Shown here piece after piece: positions 38,360 through 48,214 of a stretch of DNA of 64,000 nt. Under the pieces are notes generated by a model that was not told where the DNA came from, searched no databases, and saw only the letters and a program-made list of their open reading frames with translations. The DNA is from Symbiodinium natans. Lineage: Eukaryota > Sar > Dinophyceae > Suessiales > Symbiodiniaceae. The DNA is taken from the NCBI GenBank assembly GCA_905221605.1, contig CAJNDS010001813.1:315434-379433 (forward strand). The letters run 5' to 3'. The translations under genes were made by a program, and so were the position numbers. Positions within the stretch are counted from its first letter, which is position 1. Each line of letters begins with the position of its first letter.

Positions 38360-38655
38360 GTTGCCCGCGAACCATATTATAGTAAGAGCACCTTTTTTGT
38401 TGGTGCTGGTTACTTTCGAAGATTCTAAGCGAACCTAGAACCACTAAAACTTTCTAAGAGAACCTGGAACCACAAAAAGGGCAAAAGGGCACCAATGGGC
38501 TACCAGAACCTAGAACCACTAAAACGTTCTAAGAGAACCTAGAACCACAAAAAGGGCAAAAGGGCACCAATGGGCTACCAGAACCTAGAACCACTATAAC
38601 GTTCTAAGAGAACCTAGAACCACATAAAGGGCAGAAGGGCACCAAAGGGCTCCCA
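38360..38655. mobile_element. family C element with a 75-bp triplication
   Basis: Left end TTGCCCGCGAACCATATTAT, core AGCACCTTTTTTGTTGG, then three tandem 75-bp units at 38431-38505, 38506-38580 and 38581-38655, each ending GGGCTACCA or GGGCTCCCA. Confidence 0.75.
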
Positions 38656-38707
38656 GGAGAGGGCTCTGGGTTCTTTCTCTCTGGAATAGCCTTCAGTACC
38701 TTCCCTA

Positions 38708-38791
38708 AGGGTCCACGTACCGGGGCCCGAAAGCTGCCTTTTAGGAACTCCTTCAAGGCCTAAGTATATACTGTAGAGCTGCCTGGACCCA
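38708..38791. mobile_element. family B element, short
   Basis: GGGTCCACGTACC at the left, CCTGGACCCAT at the right, with AACTCCTTCAAGGCCTAAGT inside as in 48970 and 50080. Confidence 0.55.
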
Positions 38792-38970
38792 TGGGGCTTT
38801 ACGAAATGAAATATATATATCTATAACGCAATAACCCTAAACCCTGAACCCTTTTGTGCAAGGTGATTGTGAAGCTTACTCCAGGCAAGTCACAGCTCTT
38901 CACGCGAGGTGGGGCGAGCTTGAGTCTTTAGGTCTAAATGAGGATAAAGTCCCTGCCATCACATCCAGTA

Positions 38971-39421
38971 CACAAAGGGTCCATGTACATCTCTGAGTAT
39001 ATCCTGGGGCCGTGAAGGGGTTCCTATATGGTAGCTTTAGGGCCCCAAGTATATACTGTATACTATTGCTACATACTGCATACAACATACTACACATTAC
39101 ATACTACATACTACATGCTATATATATATATATTATGTTATATGCTTTATACTACACACTATCTACTATCTACTATCTACCGTCGACTATCTACTATCTA
39201 CTACTTACTACGACATACTACAGTATATACTACATAACATACTGCATACTACATGCTACAGACCAGATACTAGATACTATACACTACATACTAGATACTA
39301 TCTAGCATCTAGTATCTTCTATCTCCTATCTGTCATCTACTATCTACTTTAGATACTCTATACTCTATACTACATACTATGTACTACGTACTATACACAA
39401 CAGCTACATGGACCCTTCAGG
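38971..39421. mobile_element. family B element with microsatellite expansion and 8-bp duplication
   Basis: AAGGGTCCATGTAC at the left and CATGGACCCTT at the right, flanked by ATCCAGTA at 38963-38970 and 39422-39429. The loop (39060-39400) has expanded into TACTATCTAC-type repeats. Confidence 0.7.
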
Positions 39422-39423
39422 AT

Positions 39424-39519
39424 CCAGTAGAATTCCGACTCCTGGGGGTTCATGTTGCTGATGTAACGCAGCTGACGGTCGCCGACGGCGATGAGAGCAT
39501 GCTTCGGGTGGTGGCCTGG
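39424..39519 (-). CDS. candidate exon
   Basis: The minus strand reads PGHHPKHALIAVGDRQLRYI then SNMNPQESEFYW, very protein-like. Collapsing the family B insert downstream gives a stop codon directly after the Trp-Met, so this would be the protein's C-terminus. Confidence 0.5.
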
Positions 39520-39523
39520 ATTG

Positions 39524-39815
39524 GGGGTTAGGGTTTAGGGTTTAGGGTTTAGGGTTTAGGGTTTAGGGTTTAGGGCTTAGGGTTTAGGGTTTAGGGTTTA
39601 GGGTTTAGGGTTTAGGGCTTAGGCTTTAGGGTATAGGGTTTAGGGATGGCAATGGGAGGGGGGTTCAAGGGGTGCAGTTAGTTATAGGCTTCTTAAGGTA
39701 GGGTTTAGGGTTTAGGGTTTAGGGTTTAGGGTTTAGGGTTTAGGGTTTAGGCTTTAGGCTTTAGGGTTTAGGGTTTAGGGTTTAGGGTTTAGGGTTTAGG
39801 GTTTAGGGTTTAGGG
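39524..39815 (+). repeat. TTTAGGG arrays, two long blocks
   Basis: Blocks 39524-39650 and 39699-39815, separated by a 45-bp spacer. Confidence 0.95.
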
Positions 39816-40075
39816 GTTCATGGGGGTACCTAGGGAGCCTTAGGGAAGCTTGGGGAGCCTTACGAAGTAGTGGGGAATATTGGGGAAGCTTGGGATACAC
39901 ACCCGCCTTGAACCCCCCTCCCTCAAGAACCCTAGAACATCAGGGTGCCAATTTGGAGATACAAAGATACAAAACTAAGTTGGCCTTGTAACCCTTTGCA
40001 AAATGTGTGTATACAGAGAAACTTACAAACCCAGATAAGGAAAATTGAAGAACTCCCAACAGCCAACATGGAAAT

Positions 40076-40237
40076 AAGGGCCAAGCGACGGTGGGTACAG
40101 GTCGTGCCCCGCTCACACACCCCTAAACCATAAACCATAAACCACAAACCCTAAACCCTAAACCCTAAACCCCTTTCACCCTCACCATGAAGGGCCAAGC
40201 GACAGTGGGTACACGTCGTGCCCTGCTCACACGCCCC
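40076..40237 (-). CDS. zinc-finger-like segment duplicated around a telomere array
   Basis: The minus strand of the upper copy reads GACEQGTTCTHCRLAL; the lower copy reads GVCERGTTCTHRRLAL and runs on as ISMLAVGSSS. The C-x5-C-x2-C text recalls CCCH-type fingers (GC-x2-G-x2-C-x2-C). The 48-bp copies (40076-40123, 40190-40237) match at 44 positions and bracket a 66-bp insert of CCATAAA and CCCTAAA. Confidence 0.45.
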
Positions 40238-40249
40238 AGTGGCTTGAAA

Positions 40250-40315
40250 TGTCGGGCAGGGCCGCCCACAGATTAAGGGATGGCCGATGCTGCCCTGGCT
40301 GCCTTGGTGCTCTGG
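40250..40315 (-). CDS. candidate exon
   Basis: The minus strand reads HRPSLNLWAALPDISSHWG. It adjoins the zinc-finger-like segment, but in a different frame. Confidence 0.3.
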
Positions 40316-40324
40316 GGGCTTTGG

Positions 40325-40465
40325 AACCCTAAACCCCTAAACCCTAAACCCTAAACCCTCAACCCTAAACCCTAAACCCCAAACCCTAAAGCCTAAAACC
40401 TAAAGCCTAAACACTAAACCCTAAAGCCTAAAGCCTAAACCCTAAACCCTAAACCCTAAACCCTG
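40325..40465 (-). repeat. CCCTAAA array with CCTAAAG variants
   Basis: GCCTAAA and CCCTAAAG units cluster at the centre. Confidence 0.9.
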
Positions 40466-40486
40466 GCGAGCTTAGAGTCTTGCGGC

Positions 40487-40586
40487 TTAGGGTGTTCGGT
40501 GTAGGGGGCTCGTGGACTTGATCCTGCCGGACTAGAGGAACGAGCTCGCGACAGAACCCCAAAACAATAGGAAGCCGTGGCACGCT
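40487..40586 (-). CDS. candidate exon
   Basis: The minus strand reads RATASYCFGVLSRARSSSPA then GSSPRAP. Confidence 0.35.
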
Positions 40587-40750
40587 TTAGGGTTTAGGGT
40601 TTAGGGCTTAGGGTTTAGTGTTTCAAACCTTACACCCCTGTGTTCTGCAAAAGGAAACTTGAACGCGAACAAGGGCCTACTCCGTCTCTTACTATCCCTA
40701 AACCCTAAACCCTAAACCCCAAAACCCTAAACCCTAAAAAGGGAATAAGG

Positions 40751-40826
40751 GCGTCCTACTTGAGCGTCAAGGGCGCAGGATACGGGCTTCGGCTTGCTTC
40801 GCGACCCTGCCAGTCGAAGAAGGCCC
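40751..40826 (-). CDS. candidate exon
   Basis: The minus strand reads NGAFFDWQGREASRSPYPAP then LTLK. Confidence 0.4.
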
Positions 40827-40915
40827 CATTATAGGGTCTAGGAATTGGGGTTTGGCGTTTATGGGTTGGGGGGGGGGGGGGTTCTAAATTAGGAATTCCT
40901 CTTTGCAAGCGCTGA

Positions 40916-40917
<2 letters not shown>

Positions 40918-40950
<33 letters not shown>
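40918..40950. repeat. poly-G tract of about 33 bases
   Basis: Pure G run; a shorter one is at 40868-40881. Confidence 0.9.
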
Positions 40951-41097
40951 CGAGGTGCACGGTGCTTCCTCTCCCCAGTCCCTCCCTAAAACATGAAAAC
41001 CCTATTACTTCAAGCAGAAAGCATAAACTCTGAACCCTAAACCCCAAACCCGAAAACCTGAACCCTAAACCCTAAACCCCGAACCCTCGAACGCCTG

Positions 41098-41152
41098 CAG
41101 ACCCCATCGCGGAGACCAATGAGTCGAGTGGCTCTAAGAGTTCTTAGCAGGG
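41098..41152 (-). CDS. candidate exon
   Basis: The minus strand reads LLEPLDSLVSAMGSAGVR. Confidence 0.35.
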
Positions 41153-41371
41153 AATTCGGTCCCTGTATAATCCCATAACCCTAAACCCTAAACTCTAAAC
41201 TCTAAACCCCAAACTCCAAACCCCAAACTCCAAACCCCAAACCCTAAACCTTTATTTTTTTGGGATATAGGGTGCCTAACTTCCTCATTGCCTACCAAGA
41301 ACCAGCAGGCTTGGAACTACCCCCCCCGGCCCCCCCTCCCCCGGTTCGGGTTTAGGGTTTAGGGTTGAGGG

Positions 41372-41440
41372 TGCCCCCTGTCGCTTGAGCTGCTATACGC
41401 AGGGCTATAGCTATGGTAACTTCACTTATCACCCTATGCG
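41372..41440 (-). CDS. candidate exon
   Basis: The minus strand reads VTIAIALRIAAQATGGTL, hydrophobic. Confidence 0.3.
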
Positions 41441-41740
41441 GGGCGCTTAAACTCCTTATAACTACCCCTAAACCCTAAACCCTGAAGCGTAAACCATAAA
41501 CCTAAACCCTGAACCCCAAAATGGCCTTCAAAGGACCGCTGAGCTCCGTAAACGTACGTAGATCTTATCTGCTTCGTTGTTCTTGATTCTAGAGGTTTAG
41601 GGTTTAGGGTTTAGGGTTTATAGGGTTTAGGGTTTAGGATTTAGGGTTTCGGGTTCAGGGTTCAGGGTTCAGGGTTCAGGGTGTACATAATGTATGTATA
41701 TTATATATATGTATATGTAAGTATTTCTTCGGGTTTGCAA

Positions 41741-41795
41741 TTAGTGACACGCTTGTTCGGGGATCGTTGTAACGAATCTTGTGATAGCACCCCTA
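41741..41795 (-). CDS. candidate last exon
   Basis: The minus strand reads GAITRFVTTIPEQACH then a stop at 41741-41743. It would end the minus-strand run of exons at 41.7-43.5 kb. Confidence 0.4.
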
Positions 41796-41825
41796 AGCCT
41801 CAACCGTGCATGTTGAGCACCTCGC

Positions 41826-41923
41826 CCCTAAACCCTAAACCCTAAACCCTAAACCCTAAACCCTAAACCCTAAACCCTAAACCCTAAACCCTAAACCCTA
41901 AACCCTAAACCCTAAACCCTACA
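41826..41923 (-). repeat. CCCTAAA array, 14 pure units
   Basis: Lies between minus-strand exon candidates at 41741 and 41988. Confidence 0.95.
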
Positions 41924-41987
41924 CCGCCTAAACCTTAAGCCGTAAACCCAACATTCGTCAACCGAGGCCTTGGACCATAATTGGCGA

Positions 41988-42052
41988 CTTAAAAGGGCTT
42001 AGCCCACAACGACGAGCAACGTGAACATGAGCCTTCACTGGCCGCCACCCTG
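41988..42052 (-). CDS. candidate exon
   Basis: The minus strand reads RVAASEGSCSRCSSLWAKPF. Confidence 0.35.
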
Positions 42053-42284
42053 GTTTAGGGTTTAGGGTTTTGCCTTTTTTTAGGGCTTAGGGTTTAGGGT
42101 TCCCCTAAACCCTAAACCCCAAACCCCCAACCCTGAACCCCGAACCCTAAACTCCGAACGATGCTCAGAGCCCATGAAAGGCGCGAAGCCCTAGACCCCC
42201 AGACCCTGAGGTTAGGGTTTAGGGTTTAGGGTTTAGGGTTTAGGGTTCAGAGTTTAGGGTTGAGGGTCTGAACCCTACACGATC

Positions 42285-42370
42285 CAACTCACGATATAAT
42301 CATCATCGCAGTCGCAAGCTTGGATGGTGTAGCTCCGGCACCACAGCTTGCGAACCGAGTCCTATCAGCT
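42285..42370 (-). CDS. candidate exon
   Basis: The minus strand reads DSVRKLWCRSYTIQACDCDD then DYIVSWIV. A second minus frame is open too. Confidence 0.4.
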
Positions 42371-42376
42371 TTGGGG

Positions 42377-42449
42377 GGTTTAGGGTTTAGGGTTTAGGGT
42401 TTAGGGTTTAGGGTTTAGGGTTTAGGGTTTAGGGTTTAGGGTTTAGGGA
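42377..42449 (+). repeat. TTTAGGG array, 10 pure units
   Basis: Between exon candidates at 42285-42370 and 42455-42565. Confidence 0.95.
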
Positions 42450-42454
42450 GCCCT

Positions 42455-42565
42455 CACAAGTTCACAAGTGCTCCTGAATAAGAGCCGAAGGATTTCGAAC
42501 TGGGGCAATTCAGGGGATTATACAGGCTACCTTGGTTGTGTCTACGAAAGGCCTTCAGGTTTGGT
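42455..42565 (-). CDS. candidate exon, strand uncertain
   Basis: The minus strand reads NLKAFRRHNQGSLYNPLNCP; the plus strand reads SRRISNWGNSGDYTGYLGCV. Both are plausible. Confidence 0.3.
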
Positions 42566-42661
42566 GGCCCCAAAACCCAAAACTCTAAACCCTAGCCCTT
42601 AACCCTAAACCCTAAACCCTGAACCCTGAACCCCAAACCCTAAACCCTTAATCCTAAACCG

Positions 42662-42770
42662 GGCCTGCTCCAAGAATGGTGGCTTGCTCTCTTGCCATGA
42701 GTCCGGCGTCGCCTCCGCAGAGATCTTGCACCCAGGAAGCAAACATGAAAGCCAGCAAGCCGACAGCCCT
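42662..42770 (-). CDS. candidate exon with hydrophobic segment
   Basis: The minus strand reads AVGLLAFMFASWVQDLCGGD then AGLMAREQATILGAGP. The first part could span a membrane. No family recognised. Confidence 0.5.
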
Positions 42771-42861
42771 AACCCTAAACCCTAAACCCCAAACCCCAAA
42801 CCCTAAACCCTAAACCCTAAACCCCAAACCCCAAACCCTAAACCCAAACCCAAGTGTGGAG

Positions 42862-43058
42862 CACTGAGGTTTCGGCAGCCTAGAAGATGAAACCGACAAT
42901 CTCTCTGGGTAGTTCTCCAAATTCGGGTCCCTTTTGTGGGTCCCCCCCATAAAGTACGCCACCCTTGTAATGACGACCCCCCAAAAGGGACCTTAACTCA
43001 GAACTACGCATAATTACAGGCAACCAGCACCGCTTCTTTCTCTCCGCCTGCGGTAGGT
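42862..43058 (-). CDS. two possible exons around a family G element
   Basis: 43013-43058 reads AGGEKEAVLVACNYA on the minus strand; beyond the family G element (42907-43009) the minus strand reads CRFHLLGCRNLSAPH. AVLVACNY followed by LLGCRN is reminiscent of metacaspase p20 starts, but the catalytic His and Cys regions were not found, so the family is not claimed. Confidence 0.35.
42907..43009. mobile_element. family G element
   Basis: GGGTAGTTCTCC at the left and GAACTACGC at the right pair; inner arms GGGTCCCTTTTGTGGG and CCAAAAGGGACC also pair. Confidence 0.6.
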
Positions 43059-43153
43059 ACCCTAAACCCTAAACCCTAAACCCTAAACCCTAAACCCTAA
43101 ACCCTAAACCCTAAACCCTAAACCCTAAACCCTAAACCCTAAACCCTAAACCG
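43059..43153 (-). repeat. CCCTAAA array, 13 pure units
   Basis: Between exon candidates at 43013-43058 and 43155-43236, leaving no spare bases on either side. Confidence 0.95.
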
Positions 43154-43154
43154 T

Positions 43155-43236
43155 TCCAATCCCACCTGCAGCCGGAAGGTCCTGTGTTTACTGTTTTGGC
43201 AGCGACTTTGACAGCGACTGATGTTGGGCCTAGGAA
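43155..43236 (-). CDS. candidate exon beside introner A4
   Basis: The minus strand reads FLGPTSVAVKVAAKTVNTGP then SGCRWDWN, strongly protein-like. Across the family A element (43240-43436) the minus frame stays open into 43437-43480 (SDIHACVHCWLLQ), if TA is collapsed. Confidence 0.5.
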
Positions 43237-43239
43237 CTG

Positions 43240-43436
43240 CTTGGAGGCGCATGGTACTTAGTAACCAGGGTTTAGGGTTTAGGGTTTCGGGTTTAGGGTT
43301 TAGGGTTTAGGGTTTAGGGTTTAGGGTAACTGAACTTATAACTGTACTTATAACCATATTAGGGCACTTAGGGGGTTTATAAGTGGGTTATTTAAGTACA
43401 CTTAGAATTAGTTACTAAGTACCATGAACCTCCAAG
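43240..43436. mobile_element. family A introner invaded by a telomere array
   Basis: Family A TIRs at both ends. A TTTAGGG block (43268-43326) splits the left arm and is bracketed by TAACC and TAACT, as expected for a short target duplication. Confidence 0.8.
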
Positions 43437-43941
43437 TAGGAGCCAGCAATGCACGCAGGCATGGATGTCGCTAGTGAGACTGCACCTTCGCAGACGCAAA
43501 CAAACCTACAAAACCTCTGAACCATCCTGTGGTATGTGGTAGCTGTAGCCAGGCAAACCCAAAAATAACACCAAAGTACCAAGCCGTAAACTCCAAACCC
43601 TACACCAGGAGGCACACCCGAGACTTCCAAACTTCCAGACTCAGTTGCGAGGTTTTGGGTTTAAGGTTTAGGGTTTAGGGTTTAGGGTTTAGGGTCAAGC
43701 ATGAGGTTGACTCTTTGGGTTCAGTCAGGTTCTGAGTGTATGCGGGATCCTTAACCTTACACCCTAGACACACTTAGGGGTGATGACACATCCGCAACCC
43801 TCTCAGCAAAATGCTAAATGTAGTCCTCCTAAACCCAATCAGGGAAATACAAAACATATCCCAAGGGCCTAGCTAGAGGTTAGGGTTTAGGGTTTAGGGT
43901 TTAGGGTTTAGGGTTTAGGGTTTAGGGTTTAGGGTTTAGAA

Positions 43942-44042
43942 ACTACCTCATCAAGCTTGCTAGAAAAGGCCAGGAGCAAGTGATGGCTGGCTCTTCGATC
44001 GTGGCAGAGCCTCCGTGCTCTCCTCGCGGCGGCATATCTGCA
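43942..44042 (+). CDS. candidate exon, strand uncertain
   Basis: The plus strand reads NYLIKLARKGQEQVMAGSSI then VAEPPCSPRGGISAVGA. The minus strand is open as well. Confidence 0.35.
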
Positions 44043-44169
44043 GTTGGGGCTCAGGGTTTAGGGGCTTACACCCTAAACCCTAAACCCTAAACCCTAAACC
44101 CTAAACCCTAAAGGTTCAGGGTTTAGGGCTTCGGTTCGCCCCCCAACCCTACATCAGGGTCCTGACAAG

Positions 44170-44272
44170 CGTGGATGAAGGTGAAGCGCGTGTGAAGACT
44201 GGGCCGCACGCCCTGGCCTCAGGTGGTTCTTGGGCAAATGGGTCTACCCATGGCAGGTACATGAAAGGCTAG
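44170..44272 (+). CDS. candidate exon
   Basis: The plus strand reads RVLTSVDEGEARVKTGPHAL then ASGGSWANGSTHGRYMKG. Its 3' end enters a 26-bp tandem duplication (AGGCTAGGATTTAGCG at 44268 and 44297). Confidence 0.45.
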
Positions 44273-44360
44273 GATTTAGCGTTTGGGGTTTGTAAGGCTA
44301 GGATTTAGCGTTTGGGGTTTAGGGTTTAGGGCTCAGGGTGTTCAGGGTTAGGGGTTTGGA

Positions 44361-44440
44361 GCTTACTGGAGGGCCATGGAGTTGGCCCAAGGTGCAAGCT
44401 GGCCCTCGTGTCGAAACTGTCTGCTACTTCTCACTCGCCT
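44361..44440 (+). CDS. candidate exon
   Basis: The plus strand reads LTGGPWSWPKVQAGPRVETV then CYFSLAL. Confidence 0.4.
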
Positions 44441-44804
44441 TGGGGTTTAGGGTTTAGGGTTTAGGGTTTAGGGTTTAGGGTCTCGTCTTGGTAGCTTCTA
44501 AGGGAACCTTTGCATCAAGACAAGGGACAAGGGTATCACTGGGCTACCAAGTCGTTCTTCCGTAATGAGTGCCCATCTGACATGGGGTTATATATATATA
44601 TATGATTCCAGTTCTCGTGGTATCCCCCCCCATCCATCCCCTTAACCCTTACCCCCCCAAACCTAAACCTCAAACCGTAAACCCGAAACCTTAAACCCTA
44701 AACCCTGAACCCCAAACCTTAAACCTTGAACCCTAAACCTTAACCCCAACCCCCAACTACCACAGGGCCACAGGGGGCTTTAGGGCGATGAGATCTTGGA
44801 CGAT

Positions 44805-44880
44805 AGGGTTTAGGGTTTAGGGTTTAGGGTTTAGGGTTTAGGGTTTAGGGTTTAGGGTTTAGGGTTTAGGGTTTAGGGTT
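44805..44880 (+). repeat. TTTAGGG array, 11 pure units
   Basis: Pure block. Confidence 0.95.
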
Positions 44881-45114
44881 GAAGTGGGGCCTCAGAGTTT
44901 GCACTGGAGTCTCGAGGGTAGCACAAGCAACCCTGAACCCTAGCCCCTGAACCTCACAGAAAACACCCTAAAACCCTGAAGATTCGGGCTTGTGGTTTCG
45001 GGTTCAGGGGGTGGGTCTTATCGGCTTCGGGTTGAGGATTTCGGGTTTGGGCTCGAGGGACAGCCAAGATAGCGGCATCAAGTGGCCCTTCAAGGGAAAC
45101 ATGACATGGCCATT

Positions 45115-45199
45115 TGGGGGGTTGCGATATTTTATTGGGGTCCTTATTATTCGGGGATCCTACTATTTGCCGTGTCCCTTATTTTCATAAACCTCCCCC
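45115..45199. mobile_element. family E element
   Basis: GGGGGGTTGCGATATTTTAT at the left, CCCTTATTTTCATAAACC at the right, with TTCGGGGATCCTACTATTTG inside. Confidence 0.55.
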
Positions 45200-46362
45200 C
45201 TAAACCCTAAACCCTTAACCCCTACTCACATCCCAGTCGCTCACAGGCATCGTCATGGAAACACGAAATCTGGAGTAGCTCGAGCACGTAATTACTACCG
45301 CAGCCAGGGAGAGAGACTTGTCCTTTAGGGTTTAGGGTTTAGGGCTTAGGGGTTGGGGTTTAGGGCCAGGGTTTAGTGTTTAGGGTTTAGGGCTTAGGGT
45401 TTAGGCACTCCCGAACAGATCATGTTCAAAGCGACAAAAAAAAACTGAACTCCGGAAATTACCGAAAAAACCGCGCTGCCTCACCTCACACCTCCCCCTG
45501 CAACAAAACTCTCCGCATCGCGGCCGAGAAATTATCTACTCGTGGGTTCCCCTACAAACCCCCCTCTGTACTACACCGACCCCCCCCCCCCCCCCTAGGT
45601 TCCGCCCTAAACCCTAAACCCTAAACCCTGAACCCTGAACCCTAAACCCTAAACCCTAAACCCTAAACCTGAGTTAGGCTAAATTATCCTCAGACAGCCT
45701 TAAATCATGGGGAGGACCTAGGACCTAGGGGGGTTTAGGGTTTCGGGTTTAGGGTTCAAGGTTTCGGGTTTAGGGTGATAGAGAGGGGTAGTAGGGGAAC
45801 CCATGATATACCCTCTAGTCTGGAACCAGGTTGCTGGTAGACAAAAACACCCCTGAGAGCCCCAAACCCTGAACCTGCTAGCCCTTAAACCCTCAAACCC
45901 TGAAGGCTCAGGTAGGGTTCGAGAGAGTCGGGGATAGGGTGTAGGGATTTCGGAATTTAGAGTCGAGGGGTTTGCTCGTAGCCCCAAGAGCCCTGAACCA
46001 CCCTAACCCTAAACCCTAAACCCTCAAACCCCCTAAGCCCTAAACCCTAAACCCTGAACCCTAAACCCTAAACCCTAAATACTCCTAAAACCCTAAACCC
46101 TTTTGAGACTTTGGGTTGTAGTTCGGGGCTTGGGGCTTGAGGATGGTTGGGGTGGACCCCCAAAACCCTGGGCCCACTTGCCTTACTGTTGGGTAGCAGG
46201 AAATGAGAGAATTAGGGGCCCTCTAACCGTAAACCCTAAACCCAAAACCCTAGACCCTTTAAGGGATTAGATAGCGTACCTCATTCCGCAATTCCCTACT
46301 AACCAAGAGTAAGTTTCCTGAACCTCAATCGCATCCCGAGACTGTGCCGCCGCTCCGAACGT

Positions 46363-46422
46363 AGGTTTAGGGTTTAGGGTTTAGGGTTTAGGGTTTAGGG
46401 TTTAGGGTTGAGGGTTTAGGGT
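46363..46422 (+). repeat. TTTAGGG array, 8 units
   Basis: Pure except one TTGAGGG. Confidence 0.95.
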
Positions 46423-46459
46423 CCGCCACAACGTAAACGCATCGACCATGTATCATGTA

Positions 46460-46598
46460 GGCCCCCCCCCACCCCACCCCCGCCCCCACCCCCCCCCCCT
46501 TCCCACCCCCCCCCCCCTCCCCCCCCCCCCCTGCCCCCCCCCCTCCCCCCCCCCTCCCCCCCCCCCCCCCCCCCCCACCCCCCACCCCCACCCCCGCC
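46460..46598. repeat. C-rich low-complexity tract
   Basis: About 140 bp of C runs broken by single A or T. All Gly-rich ORFs through it are artefacts. Confidence 0.9.
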
Positions 46599-46689
46599 CA
46601 CTCCCTGGCGAAATTTAAGGTTTTGGGTTTAATTTTGGGTTTAGGATTTTGGGTTGAGGGCTTACAGTAGGGACCACGGCACATCGTGC

Positions 46690-47340
46690 CAGATCAGCAG
46701 GAAACTACAATTCAACCCGGCACCTCCCCGCACTTTGTTTCCCAGACCCTAAAACCCCAAACCTATACCCTACAGCCCAACCAAACCTGCCCCAAAGGTC
46801 GAACCCAAAGCCCACAGAGGCTCAAAACCTGGAGTGAGGGTTCTTGAGGGGTTAGGGTTCTGGGTATAGGGGTGGGGTTTAGGGTTAGGGGTTTGGGATT
46901 TAGGGACTAGGGTTGAGGTTTCACGGCGGGTTGCCTATGCTGCAACCTTACGCCAACCACTCCAACAGTTCGAAGCCTCTACCCCCCCCATTCCCACAAC
47001 ACGGCCTCAAACCCCCGAACCCTGGTTTGAGGGTTGAGAGGTTTCGGGCCTCTTGGGTCGGCGCCTGAGCCGGAGACTCCTAAATTTAGGGTGCGGGGAG
47101 ATGGTCGAACGAATTCTTGTCGACACCTGCGGCGCAGGGTTTGGGACCTATAGTGTTTATGATTGGCGTGCCACCCTCTACCCAGAACTAGGGTAGTTAC
47201 CCTAAACCCTAATTCCTAAACCCTCTTGATATGGGCCCTTGAAAGCGGACCCCTTGTACCCCCCGTGCCTTAAGGGCCCATACTTCAGAACCCTTTAAAG
47301 AAGGTACAAGGGAGCACATCAAGGGACAACGAAATGTTAC
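46690..47340. other. gene-poor stretch
   Basis: Only scattered telomere words and a family H piece (47229-47343, GGGCCCATACTTCAGAACCC). No exon with good support. Confidence 0.4.
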
Positions 47341-47929
47341 CCTTAGATGAACCCTGAACCCTAAACCCTAAACCCTAAACCCTAAACCCTAAACCGTGAA
47401 CCCTGAGCCCTAACCCGAAACCCTAAACCCTAGGGTTTAGGGTTTTAAGGTTTGCAGGTTACAGGAGTTATGATTGGTGCACGCAGTGTGGCAACTATGA
47501 GAGAATCTCAGGCGCTGAGGTTGGCCCTCCCCTGAACCCAAAACCCAAAACCCAAACCCAAAACCCAAAACCCCAAACCCTCATTGAATCCGAAAGTCGG
47601 GTGCAGGACTTACCCTAAACCCTAAACCCTAAACCCTAAACCCTAAACCCTAAACCCTAAACCCTCATTGAACCCTAAAGTCGGGTGCAGGACTTAGCCT
47701 AAACCCCAAGCCCTAAACCCTAAGCCCCGAATTCTCAAACCTAGCTCTTCAACTGACCCTCCCTTACCCTCAACCCTAAGCCCTAAACCCTAAACCCTCA
47801 ACCACGCCCCCTTGTTCAGCAAAAGTTGCATCCGAGAGAAACGGATCTTAAACACTGGGGTGCCTCTGGGCGCCCTCGGAAAGCATCACTCTGTGGATCA
47901 GAGGTAGCCCAAAACCCTAAAGCCTAGAC

Positions 47930-48105
47930 TCCCAAAACCCTAAGCCCTAAAACCTAATCCCTAAGCCCTAAACCCTATAACCCTAAACCCCTACACCCCT
48001 ACACTGCCCTACACCCCTAAGCCCCGAAGCCCCTAAGCCCTTAAGCCCCTAAGCCCTAAACCCCTAAACCCCTAAACCCCTAAACCCCTAAACCCCTAAA
48101 CCCCT
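47930..48105 (-). repeat. CCCTAAA array with CCCCTAAA block
   Basis: Drifts from 7-bp to a run of 8-bp CCCCTAAA units at the right. Confidence 0.9.
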
Positions 48106-48188
48106 CAAAAATCTCACAAACCCAGTGGTTCGGGAATCAGGGCGTCTTCGGGGTTGAGGGTTAGAGTTGAAAGCCCTGAACCCGGGGT

Positions 48189-48214
48189 GGGGGGGGGGGG
48201 GGGGGGGGGGGGGG
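48189..48214. repeat. poly-G tract of about 26 bases
   Basis: Pure G run; another of about 23 bases is at 49232-49254. Confidence 0.9.

Noticed and set aside
42862-43058. Metacaspase gene
   Set aside because: AVLVACNY and LLGCRN are suggestive, but no catalytic His/Cys region was found in neighbouring segments, so it stays an unassigned exon candidate.
44580-44605. Promoter TATA box at TATATATATA tracts
   Set aside because: TA microsatellites occur in many places here, and dinoflagellate promoters generally lack classical TATA boxes; no start site can be tied to them.
46388-46684. Gly-rich minus-strand ORFs
   Set aside because: C-rich low-complexity DNA only.
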